From positions 1 through 61,312 of the forward strand of contig CAZCTM010000010.1 of the NCBI GenBank assembly GCA_964501925.1: a stretch of DNA of 61,312 nucleotides, in the 5' to 3' direction. Shown in pieces: positions 1-8,259 of this stretch. Numbering within the stretch: position 1 is the stretch's first letter; each line of letters begins with the position of its first letter. A program made the translations under genes and the position numbers. Origin of the DNA: CAYLYU01 sp964501925 (GTDB lineage: Bacteria > Pseudomonadota > Zetaproteobacteria > Mariprofundales > Mariprofundaceae). The notes under the pieces were generated by a model, which saw only the letters and a list, made by a program, of their open reading frames with translations, was not told where the DNA came from and searched no databases.

Positions 1-54
1 TGAAGCGGAAATTTCTACTTTGCTAAAAGCGGAAGTTTTCATTTTGGGCTAACA
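1..54. mobile_element. Probable terminal end of an IS21-family insertion sequence (partial)
   Basis: Two 20-nt near-identical direct repeats lie at 3-22 and 27-46, both starting AAGCGGAA and ending in TTTG, with a 24-nt period. The segment ends in CA at 53-54 after GGGCTAA. Tandem subterminal repeats of this kind and a TG...CA boundary are typical of IS21-family ends. No transposase is in the window, so only the outer end of the element would be present. The family call is from memory of IS21 termini and is not certain. Confidence 0.5.
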
Positions 55-143
55 GGAAAAAGGGCTTACCTTTGCGCCAAGGCGTGCAGACGCTACACTG
101 CGCCCCCTTTTTTGATAAATCGATCTGCTGAGGTGGTGTAACC

Positions 144-1292
144 ATGCGCAAAAACTTTATTTTTACATCCGAATCCGTTTCAGAAGGGCATCCGGACAAG
201 CTTGCCGACCGGATTTCCGACGGTGTTCTGGATGCGATCCTGGAAAAGGACAAGGACTCGCGGGTCGCGTGCGAAACCATGGTGACAACCGGCATGGCGC
301 TTGTGGCCGGAGAGATTACCACCAAGGCACAGGTTGATATCCAGTCCATCGTTCGCGCCGCCATCAAGGAGATCGGGTACAATTCCTCCAGCATGGGTTT
401 TGACTGGGAGTCGTGCGCGGTCCTGGTGACCCTGGACAAGCAGTCACCGGATATTGCCCAGGGAGTGGATACCGGTGGCGCGGGAGATCAGGGCCTGATG
501 TTTGGCTATGCGAGCAACGAGACCGATACGCTTATGCCCATGCCGATCTACCTTGCACACCGTCTGGCGGAGAAGCAGTCGGAGGTTCGGAAAAAGGGGC
601 GTTTGACCTTTCTGCGGCCGGATGCCAAGAGCCAGGTGACCGTCCGCTATGAGGATACCAGGCCGATTGCCATCGATGCCGTGGTGCTTTCCACCCAGCA
701 TGAACCGAGCGTTTCCCATGAGGAACTTGCCGATGGCGTGATGGAAGAGATCATCAAGCCGGTCCTTGATCCCACCGGCTTGACGCACGCAGGCACCAAG
801 TATCTGATCAACCCCACCGGCCGCTTTGTGATCGGCGGTCCGGTGGGTGACTGCGGTGTGACCGGCAGGAAGATCATCGTCGATACCTATGGCGGATTCG
901 GCCACCATGGTGGTGGTGCGTTTTCCGGCAAGGACCCGAGCAAGGTTGATCGATCCGCAAGCTACATGATGCGCTATATCGCCAAGAACATTGTCGCGGC
1001 GGGCCTGGCAAAGCGCTGTGAGGTGCAGGTGGCCTATGCCATTGGTGTGGCTGAACCGCTGTCGCTGATGGTCAATACCTTTGGTACGGGCAAGATCGAT
1101 GATGAGAAGATCGATGATCTGGTTCGTGAACTTTTCGATCTGACGCCGAACGGTATCATCAGGGAGCTTGATCTGCTCCGTCCTATCTTTTCAAAGACCG
1201 CGGCCTACGGGCATTTCGGCAGGGAATTGCCCGAATTCACCTGGGAAAGGGTTGATCGAACCGAGGCCCTGAGGGATGCTGCCGGCTTGTAA
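144..1292 (+). CDS. metK: S-adenosylmethionine synthase
   Basis: Makes S-adenosylmethionine from methionine and ATP in the cytoplasm, feeding all SAM-dependent methylation. The 382-residue length is normal. The start of the protein carries the substrate-binding HPDKLAD segment, the middle has the GAGDQG loop, and GGGAFSGKDPSKVDRS near residue 255 is the family's active-site signature. The ATG at 144 has a GAGGTGG ribosome site about 10 nt upstream. It sits directly before the SAH riboswitch and ahcY, so synthesis of SAM and removal of its by-product are linked. The 89 nt between the IS end and the start hold a C/T-rich stretch ending in six T; I recognise no known SAM riboswitch there. Confidence 0.97.
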   Translation: MRKNFIFTSESVSEGHPDKLADRISDGVLDAILEKDKDSRVACETMVTTGMALVAGEITTKAQVDIQSIVRAAIKEIGYNSSSMGFDWESCAVLVTLDKQSPDIAQGVDTGGAGDQGLMFGYASNETDTLMPMPIYLAHRLAEKQSEVRKKGRLTFLRPDAKSQVTVRYEDTRPIAIDAVVLSTQHEPSVSHEELADGVMEEIIKPVLDPTGLTHAGTKYLINPTGRFVIGGPVGDCGVTGRKIIVDTYGGFGHHGGGAFSGKDPSKVDRSASYMMRYIAKNIVAAGLAKRCEVQVAYAIGVAEPLSLMVNTFGTGKIDDEKIDDLVRELFDLTPNGIIRELDLLRPIFSKTAAYGHFGRELPEFTWERVDRTEALRDAAGL

Positions 1293-1301
1293 CGAATTTG
1301 A

Positions 1302-1380
1302 CCACCGAGGGGCGCTGCAACAAGCCCAAGGCTTGCCAGGCTCGGTGAGAGAGATAACTTCATCTTTCAACGGCGCCCGT
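1302..1380 (+). promoter_or_regulatory. SAH riboswitch (ahcY leader)
   Basis: The metK-ahcY gap matches the S-adenosylhomocysteine riboswitch. ACCGAG (1304-1309) pairs with CTCGGT (1341-1346), enclosing the hairpin CAAGCC/GGCTTG (1321-1326 with 1330-1335). GGGCGC (1310-1315) can form the pseudoknot stem with GCGCCC (1373-1378). The conserved GAGGGGCGCTGC core is present. SAH riboswitches turn on SAH recycling genes when SAH builds up. Here a further small hairpin (GTTCA/TGAAC, 1379-1395) follows, just before the ahcY ribosome site. Confidence 0.9.
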
Positions 1381-1405
1381 TCAATGATACTGAACGGAGA
1401 GACAA

Positions 1406-2821
1406 ATGAGCGCTAACGCGAAAGACGTTTTTAACGATTACAAGGTTGCGGATCTGGCCCTTGCCGACTGGGGACGCAAGGAAATCCGGATAGCCGAAAC
1501 CGAGATGCCGGGACTGATGGCGATCCGTGAGAAATATACCGCCGAGCAGCCTTTGCGGGGTGCCCGGATCGCGGGTTCTCTGCATATGACCATTCAGACG
1601 GCAGTTCTGATCGAGACCCTGAGGGCCCTGGGCGCTGAAGTGCGTTGGGCATCCTGCAACATCTATTCGACCCAGGATCATGCCGCGGCAGCGATTGCCG
1701 CGACAGGTGTGCCCGTGTTCGCTCACAAGGGCGAGAGCCTGGAAGAGTACTGGCAATATACGCACCGCATCATGGAATGGGCCGACGGCGGTACGCCAAA
1801 CATGATCCTGGACGATGGCGGCGATGCCACCCTGTTGCTTATCCTGGGTGCCAAGGCCGAAAAGGATATCGGCGTTCTGGATCATCCCGGCAGCGAGGAA
1901 GAAGAGGTGCTGTTCGCAGCCATCCGCAGACGTCTGGCCGAGCAGCCGGGCTGGTATTCCAGGACCTTGGCGAACATAAGGGGTGTCACTGAGGAAACAA
2001 CGACCGGTGTACACCGCCTGTATCAGATGCAGGAGCGGGGCGAACTGCCGTTTCCGGCCATCAACGTGAACGATTCCGTGACAAAATCCAAGTTTGACAA
2101 TCTCTATGGCTGCCGGGAGTCACTGGTCGATGGCATCAAGCGCGCCACCGACGTGATGATTGCCGGAAAGATTGCCGTCGTGCTTGGGTACGGGGATGTG
2201 GGCAAGGGTTGTGCCCAGTCCCTGAGGGGTCTGGGAGCCACCGTCTGGATCACGGAGATTGATCCCATCTGTGCCCTGCAGGCGGCCATGGAAGGGTATC
2301 GCGTGGTTACCATGGATGAGGCGGCCAGCCAGGCGAACATCTTCGTGACCGCCACGGGCAATTACCATGTGATCACCCATGACCATATGGCGGCCATGAA
2401 GGATCAGTCCATTGTCTGCAATATCGGGCACTTCGACAATGAGATCGATGTCGCAAGCCTCGGCCGGTACACGTGGGAAAACATCAAGCCGCAGGTGGAC
2501 CACATTATCTTTCCGGATGGCAAGCGCATTATCCTGCTGGCCCAGGGGCGTCTGGTGAACCTAGGTTGTGCCACCGGTCATCCGAGTTTTGTCATGTCCA
2601 ATTCCTTTTCCAACCAGACACTTGCCCAGATCGAACTGTTCAATCGTACCGACCAGTATGAGAAAAAGGTTTATGTGCTGCCAAAGAAGCTGGATGAGGA
2701 AGTGGCGCGCCTCCATCTGGACAAGATTGGTGCGAGCCTGACCCGCCTGAGTCAGGAGCAGGCCGATTATATCGGTGTTCCGGTCGACGGTCCCTTCAAG
2801 CCGGACTACTATCGATATTGA
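1406..2821 (+). CDS. ahcY: Adenosylhomocysteinase
   Basis: Hydrolyses S-adenosylhomocysteine to homocysteine and adenosine, removing the product inhibitor of methyltransferases. The 471-residue length fits the bacterial form with an insert. Visible are the substrate segment SLHMTIQTA near residue 58, NVNDSVTKSKFDN, the NAD-binding Rossmann segment GYGDVGKG, and the C-terminal KPDYYRY tail whose Lys-Tyr reaches the NAD site of the partner subunit. It is translated from GGAGAGA just downstream of an SAH riboswitch, so expression should rise with SAH. The next small gene overlaps its stop codon (TGATG). Confidence 0.97.
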   Translation: MSANAKDVFNDYKVADLALADWGRKEIRIAETEMPGLMAIREKYTAEQPLRGARIAGSLHMTIQTAVLIETLRALGAEVRWASCNIYSTQDHAAAAIAATGVPVFAHKGESLEEYWQYTHRIMEWADGGTPNMILDDGGDATLLLILGAKAEKDIGVLDHPGSEEEEVLFAAIRRRLAEQPGWYSRTLANIRGVTEETTTGVHRLYQMQERGELPFPAINVNDSVTKSKFDNLYGCRESLVDGIKRATDVMIAGKIAVVLGYGDVGKGCAQSLRGLGATVWITEIDPICALQAAMEGYRVVTMDEAASQANIFVTATGNYHVITHDHMAAMKDQSIVCNIGHFDNEIDVASLGRYTWENIKPQVDHIIFPDGKRIILLAQGRLVNLGCATGHPSFVMSNSFSNQTLAQIELFNRTDQYEKKVYVLPKKLDEEVARLHLDKIGASLTRLSQEQADYIGVPVDGPFKPDYYRY

Positions 2822-3093
2822 TGCGTCTGTTTATTTTTCTTTCGGTCATGCTTTTCTCCGGTATCGCCTGGTCCCAGGTCCAGGAAGGCGAGTCACTGGA
2901 TGCGGCCTTTGACAAGACCGGTGACGGACTGGTTGATGCCGCTGACTGGGGAAAAATGAGTGAGGAGGAAAAGGCCGCCTACGCAAATGCCTCGATTCGT
3001 GCGCTTGGTGAGGATCTTGATACCGGGCCGGATAATGGTGTAAGGCGGTCTCAGCAGTATCTGAATGGATTGAAGTCCGTCTATGAGAAATGA
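2821..3093 (+). CDS. Small secreted protein with one EF-hand-like loop
   Basis: A 90-residue protein with a signal peptide (about residues 1-18, ending near AWS). The one recognisable motif is DKTGDGLVDAADW at 31-43, an EF-hand or dockerin-like calcium loop with acidic residues at alternating positions. The rest is predicted helical and acidic. The ATG at 2821 shares one base with the ahcY stop; a TTG at 2818 is also possible. The tight coupling to ahcY suggests co-transcription from the riboswitch, which is odd for a periplasmic protein. I do not recognise the family, and a role in calcium binding is inference. Confidence 0.7.
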   Translation: MRLFIFLSVMLFSGIAWSQVQEGESLDAAFDKTGDGLVDAADWGKMSEEEKAAYANASIRALGEDLDTGPDNGVRRSQQYLNGLKSVYEK

Positions 3094-3199
3094 CGGATTG
3101 ATTTGTGCCGCCAGGCACAGGCGGGTTCGACCGGCAAGACGACCTTACGGGTCCGGATAGGCTTCAGGGGTTTCATCTGGGTTTCCGGCAGGGGAGCGG

Positions 3200-3931
3200 A
3201 TGAGGCTCTATCGCCACTTTCTCGATGGGATCCCATGGTACCTTGCCCGCCATTACTGGTGGGCATACCTCTGGCCTATGGCGGTATGGTTCTTTGACCA
3301 TCAGCCTATCATCAATGCCATCCTGTTCGGTCAGTACAACCGGCTCATGACCACCGCGCTCACGCGGCTTGAACATGCACCCGGGAAAAGGGTTCTGCAG
3401 CTCACGTGCGTTTACGGTGCACTCACACCCCGCCTGCTCGAAATGCTGTCCCCGCGGGCCCTTCATCTCGCGGATGTGGCACCCGTGCAGCTGAAGAAGG
3501 CCCAGAGCAAGGTGCCGGCTTCAACAATTCTGTATCCATCGAGAATGAATGCGGAGCAGCTTGGATACAGGGACAATGCGTTCTCCACGGTTGTTCTTTT
3601 CTTCCTTCTCCACGAGATGCCGCCTGAAGCGAGGGAGAACACGCTTTCCGAGTGCATGCGCGTTATCTCTCCCGGCGGGTCATTGTTGCTCACCGAGTAC
3701 GCCCCGCTGCCTTCGGCACACTGGCTCTACCGGTTTTCGCCGGCCCGCTGGCTGCTGACAAGGCTCGAGCCGTTTCTCGGTGGCTTCTGGGAGGATGATC
3801 TTTTATCATTGCTTGGCAGGCTGGGGGCCGACCATGGCAAGGAGGTCCGGATAGCGTCAGAAACGCTGATCTTTTCCGGTTTCTACCGCGTGACGGAGTT
3901 CAGGATTTCATCCACGGGCACGTCAACCTGA
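3200..3931 (+). CDS. rquA: RquA-like methyltransferase, probable rhodoquinone biosynthesis protein
   Basis: A 243-residue class I SAM-methyltransferase fold that lacks the usual acidic-Gly-rich SAM loop; that place holds LQLTCVYG (66-73). Other marks fit RquA, the protein that converts ubiquinone to rhodoquinone: HYWWAYLWP at 18-26, DVAPVQL near 92, FFLLHEMPPE at 134-143, and LEPF...W near residue 190. Rhodoquinone carries electrons to fumarate reductase under low oxygen. RquA needs SAM, and the gene lies just after metK-ahcY. The closest alternative is a UbiE/COQ5-like methyltransferase, but the Cys-Val-Tyr-Gly and Leu-Leu-His-Glu signatures favour RquA. The assignment is from memory of the family, not a search. 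Confidence 0.75.
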   Translation: MRLYRHFLDGIPWYLARHYWWAYLWPMAVWFFDHQPIINAILFGQYNRLMTTALTRLEHAPGKRVLQLTCVYGALTPRLLEMLSPRALHLADVAPVQLKKAQSKVPASTILYPSRMNAEQLGYRDNAFSTVVLFFLLHEMPPEARENTLSECMRVISPGGSLLLTEYAPLPSAHWLYRFSPARWLLTRLEPFLGGFWEDDLLSLLGRLGADHGKEVRIASETLIFSGFYRVTEFRISSTGTST

Positions 3932-3966
3932 GTCCCTTGCAAGGACAGGCCATCACTTGGCACGGA

Positions 3967-3995
3967 TTGCTCATACCGGTCTTTCCGATTATACG
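3967..3995 (+). promoter_or_regulatory. Possible sigma70 promoter of the atp operon
   Basis: TTGCTC (3967-3972) and TATACG (3990-3995) are separated by 17 nt, about 80 nt before atpI. The match to consensus is only moderate, and other start points within the 145-nt gap are possible. Confidence 0.3.
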
Positions 3996-4076
3996 ATGAT
4001 CTGCTCAGCCATCGGATGAAGGATATTCCCGGGGTGCGTGCGCCGGCGGCTACGAGATCCTGAAGGGAGAGGGTGA

Positions 4077-4481
4077 ATGCTGGCTGGAAAGAATTCGACC
4101 GAATGCGGTATCTGGACAGAGGGCGTTCGAGCCGCCCTGGTCTGGCAGGGCGTATGCGGAATCCTTGTTGCCCTCATGATCGGGCTCTGGTTGGGTCTGA
4201 TGGTGGGTCTTAGCGTGGTCTATGGCGTGCTTTTTTCATTGCTTAACGGCGTCTGGCTGGCGCGACGTATCGAGAGGGCGGGGAACATGGACCATGTGAG
4301 CGGTCAACGCGTTCTGTATCTGGGTGCCGCCATGCGCTTTCTGGCCCTGCTGGCGGTGCTGGTTCTGGCGTACGCATTGGGACTGCATTTGCTGGCCGTT
4401 GCCGGCGGTTTACTGGTTGCACAACTGGCATTGTTTGGGTACTCTGCGGCACGCGCAAAACAGGGCTGCTCACAATCCTGA
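4077..4481 (+). CDS. atpI: ATP synthase subunit I-like membrane protein
   Basis: A 134-residue protein with four predicted membrane segments (about 21-42, 43-62, 82-102 and 104-124), the AtpI layout. AtpI helps c-ring assembly or ion supply for the F-type ATP synthase, but is poorly conserved. Identification rests mainly on being the first gene of the atp operon, 12 nt before atpB, with the right size and topology. The ATG follows a purine-rich GGGAGAGGGTGA ribosome site. Confidence 0.75.
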   Translation: MLAGKNSTECGIWTEGVRAALVWQGVCGILVALMIGLWLGLMVGLSVVYGVLFSLLNGVWLARRIERAGNMDHVSGQRVLYLGAAMRFLALLAVLVLAYALGLHLLAVAGGLLVAQLALFGYSAARAKQGCSQS

Positions 4482-4493
4482 GGGGGAACATTC

Positions 4494-5312
4494 TTGGCCG
4501 AACAAGGACACGGTGGAATCGCTGAACATCTCCAGTACTGGAGCTATGTGATCGACAAGGACAATCCGTTTATGCAGATTCACCTGGACACGATGCTGGT
4601 GACCATTGTGGTGGCTGGCTTGATGGTCGGGTTTTCCATCTGGCTGAAGGGACGCCTGACGGAAGGCAGACCCTCGGGCGCCCAGAATTTCATGGAATCC
4701 ATTATCGGCTTTGTCAACGATACCGTGCGCGACAATTTTCCGGTCCATAATCCCCTGATCGCCCCCCTGGCCCTGACTGTTTTCGTGTTCATCTTTCTCT
4801 GCAACACACTCGATATCCTGCCCGCCTTTCTCCTTGGCAACATCGCCCATGTGTTTGGTGTGCCCCATTTCAGGCCTGTTCCGACGAACGATCTGAATCT
4901 GCCTGCCGCCATGGCCGTGTCCGTGTTTGCCCTCGTGCTGTACTACGAATTCAAGCTCAAACCCGTCCACTTCACGAAGGAACTGCTTTTTGAGCCCTTT
5001 GCCAATCTGCTTCCGAAGCCCTTTGGCTACCTGATCGTACCCTTGAATTTTGTCCTGAAGCTCATTGAAGAACTGGCCAAGCCTCTGTCCCTCTCATTTC
5101 GTCTGTTCGGCAATATGTTTGCGGGTGAGGTGATTTTCCTGCTGATTTCCTTCCTCTTGCTCAGTGGTGGCATATTCGGCATGTTTTTCGGCTTCTTCGT
5201 GGGTCTGGGCTGGTCGGTTTTCCATCTTTTCATCGGTCTGCTGCAGGCATTTATTTTCATGATTCTTACCGTGGTGTATTTGTCCATCGCACACCAGCCG
5301 GTAGAGCACTGA
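4494..5312 (+). CDS. atpB: F-type ATP synthase subunit a (F0)
   Basis: The 272-residue proton-channel half of F0, in the inner membrane beside the c-ring. Five to six membrane helices are visible. The essential arginine lies in LAKPLSLSFRLFGNMFAGE (about residues 195-213), and a Gln/His-containing last helix follows. The start codon is TTG at 4494, about 7 nt after GAGGGGGA; no ATG in frame lies nearer. It is followed 45 nt later by atpE. Confidence 0.96.
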   Translation: MAEQGHGGIAEHLQYWSYVIDKDNPFMQIHLDTMLVTIVVAGLMVGFSIWLKGRLTEGRPSGAQNFMESIIGFVNDTVRDNFPVHNPLIAPLALTVFVFIFLCNTLDILPAFLLGNIAHVFGVPHFRPVPTNDLNLPAAMAVSVFALVLYYEFKLKPVHFTKELLFEPFANLLPKPFGYLIVPLNFVLKLIEELAKPLSLSFRLFGNMFAGEVIFLLISFLLLSGGIFGMFFGFFVGLGWSVFHLFIGLLQAFIFMILTVVYLSIAHQPVEH

Positions 5313-5357
5313 TCGCTTTTTGCGAATGTTAACTGGATTAATTTTAGGAGGAACTCA

Positions 5358-5612
5358 ATGGAACCAGTAACTATCATCACCGCTGCCACCGCAATCTCTG
5401 TGGGGCTTATCCTTGGCGCCGCTGGTCTTGGCTCGGCCATAGGCTGGGGACTCATCTGCTCGAAGACGCTTGAGGGCATTGCCCGCCAGCCCGAAATGCG
5501 CCCGCAGCTGATGTTCAACATGTTCATTTTTGCCGGCTTGATGGAGTCCTTCCCGTTTATCGTGATGGCCTTTGCTCTTTGGTTCCTGTTTGCCAACCCA
5601 TTCATTGGCTAG
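5358..5612 (+). CDS. atpE: F-type ATP synthase subunit c (F0)
   Basis: The 84-residue c-ring subunit is a two-helix hairpin with the loop ARQPE. The ion-carrying glutamate is in GLMESFPF (about residue 63). The place held by Gln in sodium-binding c subunits is Trp here (AIGWGLI), which argues against sodium coupling. The Glu-Ser pair after the carboxylate does occur in sodium types, so the call of proton specificity is inference. TAGGAGGAACTCA is a strong ribosome site, as expected for the most highly translated atp gene. Confidence 0.96.
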   Translation: MEPVTIITAATAISVGLILGAAGLGSAIGWGLICSKTLEGIARQPEMRPQLMFNMFIFAGLMESFPFIVMAFALWFLFANPFIG

Positions 5613-5664
5613 GGTGCAGCAGGTCAAGTTTGTTTGAAAATAAATTCCCAGTCGAGGTGATCTC

Positions 5665-6141
5665 ATGAGTTTGGATCTGACCTTTATCGGCCAAATCGTG
5701 GTATTTCTCACCCTGGTAATCCTTCTCAGGAAATACCTTTACGGGCCGCTTAACGACGTATTGCAAAAGAGGGCCGACAAGATTGCCGAAGGTCTGGCTG
5801 CTGCTGAGGCGGGTGCTGAGGCCAAGGCGAAGGCCGAGAAGGAGATCGCCGACCAGCTTGAAGAGGCAAGAAGCAAGGCCCACGAAATCCTTGCCGGGGC
5901 AGAGAGGAGAGCTGCAGAGTTGCGGGAGGAGATGGTCGTCAAGGCCCGCGAAGAGGCTGAGCAGATCGTCAGCAGTGCACACGAAGAGGTTCACGCGGAG
6001 ATCCAGAAGGCCAAACAGGCCCTTCGGAGAGAGGTGGCAGACCTGGCGATCCTTGCTGCTGAACGCATCATTGAGGCCGAGCTGGACAGCAAACGGCATG
6101 CCAAGCTTATTGAGCAAACCATCAAGAGCGGCCTCAACTAG
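5665..6141 (+). CDS. atpF: F-type ATP synthase subunit b (F0)
   Basis: A 158-residue peripheral stalk subunit. One N-terminal membrane helix (about 4-24) is followed by a long charged Ala/Glu/Lys-rich coiled coil reaching almost to the C-terminus, which binds the delta subunit. The size is normal and there is a single copy, so a homodimer stalk is expected. Its stop codon is directly followed by the atpH start with no gap, suggesting coupled translation. Confidence 0.95.
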   Translation: MSLDLTFIGQIVVFLTLVILLRKYLYGPLNDVLQKRADKIAEGLAAAEAGAEAKAKAEKEIADQLEEARSKAHEILAGAERRAAELREEMVVKAREEAEQIVSSAHEEVHAEIQKAKQALRREVADLAILAAERIIEAELDSKRHAKLIEQTIKSGLN

Positions 6142-6669
6142 ATGAGCACACGCGCCATCTCCCGCCGTTATGCGCAGGCCCTGTTTGACCTCGCCAGTGA
6201 GGGCAATGCGGCAGTTTTTGAAAAGGGGTTGAATCAGCTGGCAACTGTTGTCGCTGATGAAAGGGTCGTGGCCGTCCTCAGCAACCCAAAATTGCCAGCA
6301 ACGGTCAAGGCTGCGGTGCTCACCCAGGTGGTCAAGGGGCTGAATCCCGAACTGACCAATCTGGTACGCCTGCTTTGCCAGCGGGACAAGGCGGTGCTTC
6401 TGCCGGAAATTGCGCAGGTTTATGCCGAACTGAAGCGGGAAGCAGAGGCGGAGGCCGTGGTCAAGGTGACAACGGCCACCAAGATCAGTGCCGCCCTGCA
6501 GGCCAGGCTGGCCAAGGTGATTTCAGACGACCTGGGCAAGAAGGTTCGACTGGAACTCAGTGAAGACAGGAATCTTTTGGGCGGTCTCGTCATTCGTATT
6601 GGTGATCGCCAGATCGATCATTCCCTGCGTGGCAAGCTTGAGGGATTGCGCCGCGCGGTTACTGCATAG
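6142..6669 (+). CDS. atpH: F-type ATP synthase subunit delta (F1)
   Basis: A 175-residue subunit that joins the F1 head to the b stalk. It starts RAISRRYAQALFDLA, typical of the family's first helix, and has the conserved C-terminal pattern LGGLVIRIGDRQIDHSLRGKL (about 152-172). The ATG abuts the atpF stop. The length matches the family. Confidence 0.95.
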   Translation: MSTRAISRRYAQALFDLASEGNAAVFEKGLNQLATVVADERVVAVLSNPKLPATVKAAVLTQVVKGLNPELTNLVRLLCQRDKAVLLPEIAQVYAELKREAEAEAVVKVTTATKISAALQARLAKVISDDLGKKVRLELSEDRNLLGGLVIRIGDRQIDHSLRGKLEGLRRAVTA

Positions 6670-6708
6670 TGTATGAGCGTATTAAACTGAACCGATGAGG
6701 ATGAGCGT

Positions 6709-8250
6709 ATGAAGCTGGATACAGCAGAAATCAGTTCGATTATCAAAAAGCAAATCAAGGGATATGAGGCCTCGGCGGCCGACGCCAATATCGGTACCAT
6801 CATCTCTGTTTCCGATGGTGTGGCCCAGGTGTACGGGCTTTCCGGGGCTATGGCGGGGGAGATGCTCGAGTTTCCCGGCGGCACGATCGGGATGGTCCTG
6901 AATCTGGAAGAGGACACCGTGGGTGCCGTGCTCTTTGGGGAGTACACCCATCTGAAGGAAGGCGATGAGGTCAAGTGCACCGGCAGGATCTTTGAGGTGC
7001 CGATCGGGCCGGGGCTGAAGGGGCGCGTTGTCAATGCCCTTGGGCAGCCCATCGATGGAAAGGGACCGGTGGATGCGGTTGGCTATCAGCCCGTGGAGAA
7101 GGTGGCACCGGGCGTGATCTGGCGTAAGAGTGTTGACCAGCCCCTGCAAACGGGCATTAAGGCCATCGATTCCATGGTGCCGATTGGGCGGGGTCAGCGT
7201 GAATTGATCATTGGTGACCGTCAGACGGGGAAGACGGCGATTGCGCTGGATACGATCATCAATCAGAAGGACAAGGACGTCACCTGCATCTATGTTGCGA
7301 TCGGCCAAAAGGCATCAACCGTGGCCAATGTTGTCCGTATTCTGAAAGAACATGGCGCCATGGATCACACCATCGTGGTTTCGGCGAGCGCTTCCGAGGC
7401 TGCGGCCATGCAGTTCATCGCACCCTATACCGGCTGCACCATGGGCGAGTATTTCCGTGATCATGGCGAGGACGCCCTGATCATCTACGATGATTTGACC
7501 AAACAGGCCTGGGCCTACAGGCAGGTGTCCCTGATTTTGCGTCGTCCTCCAGGACGCGAGGCCTATCCGGGCGATGTGTTCTATCTTCACTCCCGTCTTC
7601 TGGAGCGGGCTTCCAGGGTAAGCGAGGCCTATGTGGAGAAATTCACGGACGGCAAGGTCAAGGGAAAGACAGGTTCCCTGACAGGCCTGCCCATTATCGA
7701 GACCCAGGAAGGTGACGTGTCCGCATTTGTGCCGACCAACGTGATTTCCATTACCGACGGCCAGATCTTCCTTGAAACAAGCCTGTTCAATGCCGGCCAG
7801 CGTCCAGCCATTAACGCCGGTCTGTCGGTTTCCCGTGTGGGCGGAGCGGCCCAGACCAAGGCCATGAAGAAAGTGGGCGGCGGCCTCAGGCTGGATCTCG
7901 CCCAGTACCGTGAGCTGGCTGCCTTTGCCCAGTTCGCCTCCGATCTGGATGAGGCCACGCGTAAGCAGATCGAGCGCGGCAAGCGGGCTGTCGAGGTGCT
8001 CAAGCAGGACGAAAACAATCCGATGACGGTGGCGGAAATGACGGCCATTCTTTTTGCCCTGGCCAACGGCGACCTTGACGATGTTGAGGTTGACCGGATA
8101 CGCGATTTTGAAAAGTCATACCTGACCTACCTGAAGTCGGAGCACGCCGACATTGTCAGGGAGCTGGATAAGAAAGCCGAGCTGACCGATGAGATCTCGG
8201 AAGAGCTCAAGAAGGCTGCGAAAGCCTTCAAGTCCTCAGGAACGTATTAA
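6709..8250 (+). CDS. atpA: F-type ATP synthase subunit alpha (F1)
   Basis: The 513-residue non-catalytic nucleotide-binding subunit of F1. Walker A GDRQTGKTA is near residue 170, and the Walker B region ALIIYDDL is near 260. The alpha signature PAINAGLSVSRVGGAAQ lies around 365. Length and order (delta-alpha-gamma-beta) are standard. A GATGAG-type ribosome site precedes the ATG. Confidence 0.98.
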   Translation: MKLDTAEISSIIKKQIKGYEASAADANIGTIISVSDGVAQVYGLSGAMAGEMLEFPGGTIGMVLNLEEDTVGAVLFGEYTHLKEGDEVKCTGRIFEVPIGPGLKGRVVNALGQPIDGKGPVDAVGYQPVEKVAPGVIWRKSVDQPLQTGIKAIDSMVPIGRGQRELIIGDRQTGKTAIALDTIINQKDKDVTCIYVAIGQKASTVANVVRILKEHGAMDHTIVVSASASEAAAMQFIAPYTGCTMGEYFRDHGEDALIIYDDLTKQAWAYRQVSLILRRPPGREAYPGDVFYLHSRLLERASRVSEAYVEKFTDGKVKGKTGSLTGLPIIETQEGDVSAFVPTNVISITDGQIFLETSLFNAGQRPAINAGLSVSRVGGAAQTKAMKKVGGGLRLDLAQYRELAAFAQFASDLDEATRKQIERGKRAVEVLKQDENNPMTVAEMTAILFALANGDLDDVEVDRIRDFEKSYLTYLKSEHADIVRELDKKAELTDEISEELKKAAKAFKSSGTY

Positions 8251-8259
8251 GGAGATATC

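Noticed and set aside
55..143. Possible SAM riboswitch upstream of metK
   Set aside because: The 89 nt hold small GC-rich complementarities and a six-T run, but none matches the SAM-I, SAM-II, SAM/SAH or SMK patterns that I know.
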